Source: Scilla litardierei (lineage: Eukaryota > Streptophyta > Magnoliopsida > Asparagales > Asparagaceae). From it: a stretch of 64,000 bases of DNA. The number at the start of each line of letters is the position of its first letter. Positions within the stretch are counted from its first letter, which is position 1. Location of the stretch: assembly GCA_030789695.1 (NCBI GenBank), contig CM061142.1, forward strand, positions 42,331,375-42,395,374, in the 5' to 3' direction. Of the stretch, positions 63,183-64,000 are shown piece by piece. The notes below the pieces were generated by a model. That model saw only the letters and a program-made list of their open reading frames with translations, made no database searches and was not told the origin of the DNA. The position numbers and the translations under genes were made by a program.

Positions 63183-64000
63183 TGGTGGGACTGAAAAGGT
63201 GCTCTCTCTCAAGTGCAAGAGTCCGTACAAGTAGTAAAATCTTGGAGTCCAGATGTCGAATCCACGGGAAGAAATCTGTTGCAACCACAATTCAAATCAA
63301 ATAGAAATCTATCGGAGAGAAACTAAACACTTTTAATGGTGGTGATGGTGGTGTGAATGGGGATACGTGAATGATACGACCAAGGAAAATACGTGTATGA
63401 AAATACTTATAAAGAGTTTGCACATGGTATGGGTTCGCTAGGATCAACGATTCGTATTAATTTGGTTGATGAATATATCACAATGAATTCTCTTTTTGAG
63501 AGCAATTCACAGGAAAAATATCCAATATAACTCAATGAATTCTCCTTTTGGGAGCAATTCACCGGAAGATGCCCTTTTGGGGGTTCAAACACAATATTCA
63601 AAAAGATCGTCGCTAAAGTTATAATACGATATGAAACTCTCTTTTGGAGAGATCAAAACTACGGTATGAAACTCCCTTTTGGGGAGATCAAAACTCACCC
63701 TTTTGGGGCGATCATCAACTAAATTAATTCTTTTGGAATCTAAAAAAGTTGATTTACGAACAACGATTACAATTTTAGCGACGTTAAACGATTTAGCACA
63801 AGGAATTTCAACCAAATAAACACGAATAATATCCCCTAACTACTCCATACCATGCACAAATAAGTTTTAGCTACTCATAATTTCAGAATAAACAAGTTCC
63901 ATAGCCAAATACATCAAGAATATAGCAAAATACGGTAGAAAAAGCACTAATTAGGGAGTTTAAGTTAAGAATTCATCACCAAATATCCTTGAAAATACAT
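63183..64000 (-). repeat. Right (5') LTR of gag-only element, partial
   Basis: 818 bp seen; matches 58817-59634 with about four differences. The remainder and the flanking duplication are outside the window. Confidence 0.92.

Larger units (their letters stand above)
58817..64000 (-). mobile_element. Young gag-only LTR element with tRNA-Asp primer site
   Basis: Left LTR 58817-60884, internal part 60885-63182 and right LTR from 63183 to beyond the window. The first 818 bp of the two LTRs differ at about four places by eye. Primer site 63160-63176, polypurine tract 60885-60892 and one intact gag; no protease, RT, RNase H or integrase. It fits the terminal-repeat-with-gag class, dependent on an autonomous partner. 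The nearest relative here is the old element A. Confidence 0.88.

Noticed and set aside
1..64000. Endogenous pararetrovirus or other virus sequence
   Set aside because: All RT and integrase pieces follow Ty3/gypsy or Ty1/copia order. No movement-protein or coat-protein motif of a plant virus was seen.

Overview
This window is plant nuclear DNA made almost entirely of nested LTR retrotransposons. Evidence for a plant: chromodomain Ty3/gypsy elements of Tekay/Del type, Ty1/copia elements primed by initiator tRNA-Met, gag-only elements primed by a tRNA-Asp 3' end, LTRs of 2-3 kb, and copies of a plant transposon gene with short AT-rich introns. I see no ordinary host gene, rRNA, tRNA or bacterial feature. 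The species cannot be named from what is here; an angiosperm is likely.

Layout. (1) 1-5445: 3' part of a + strand Tekay-type gypsy element (gypsy-1), with broken pol and a 2986-bp 3' LTR. (2) 5446-10013: minus-strand gag-bearing, pol-less element 'A' with a tRNA-Asp-type primer site. Its right LTR is split by the next element and resumes at 52746. (3) 10014-52740: minus-strand Tekay-type gypsy-2, bounded by a perfect 5-bp duplication (agtta). Its own sequence is cut into pieces by later insertions: a probable solo LTR (15171-16987); a coding-poor LTR element (18427-38522, duplication ctcct), which itself contains a copia composite (24719-35696, duplication atttt); a young copia-2 (40212-48052, duplication ccact); and a solo LTR related to gypsy-1 (48609 to about 51978). 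(4) 52746-58816: a roughly 110-bp tandem array and two decayed copies of a spliced 'putative gypsy type transposon' gene. (5) 58817-64000: a young minus-strand gag-only element whose right LTR runs off the window.

Relative order of events from the nesting: element A, then gypsy-2, then the LARD-like element, then the copia composite (four levels). Copia-2 and the gag-only element at 58.8 kb are the youngest by LTR identity (about 2 differences in 606 bp and 4 in 818 bp, counted by eye).

How the parts work together. Almost nothing here could move alone. The only long intact ORFs are a copia gag (25702-26715), a copia pol (31821-35291), a copia-2 gag (44569-45495) and a gag-only ORF (61947-63053). 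The recently moved copies lack RNase H or all of pol, so they must have been mobilised in trans. The observations most worth following are: a 70/72-bp putative intron at the same codon of integrase in both gypsy elements; a 75-bp intron at the same codon in both transposon-gene copies; and arrays of short hairpins whose arms differ between units in a compensatory way, seen in the non-coding parts of several unrelated families.
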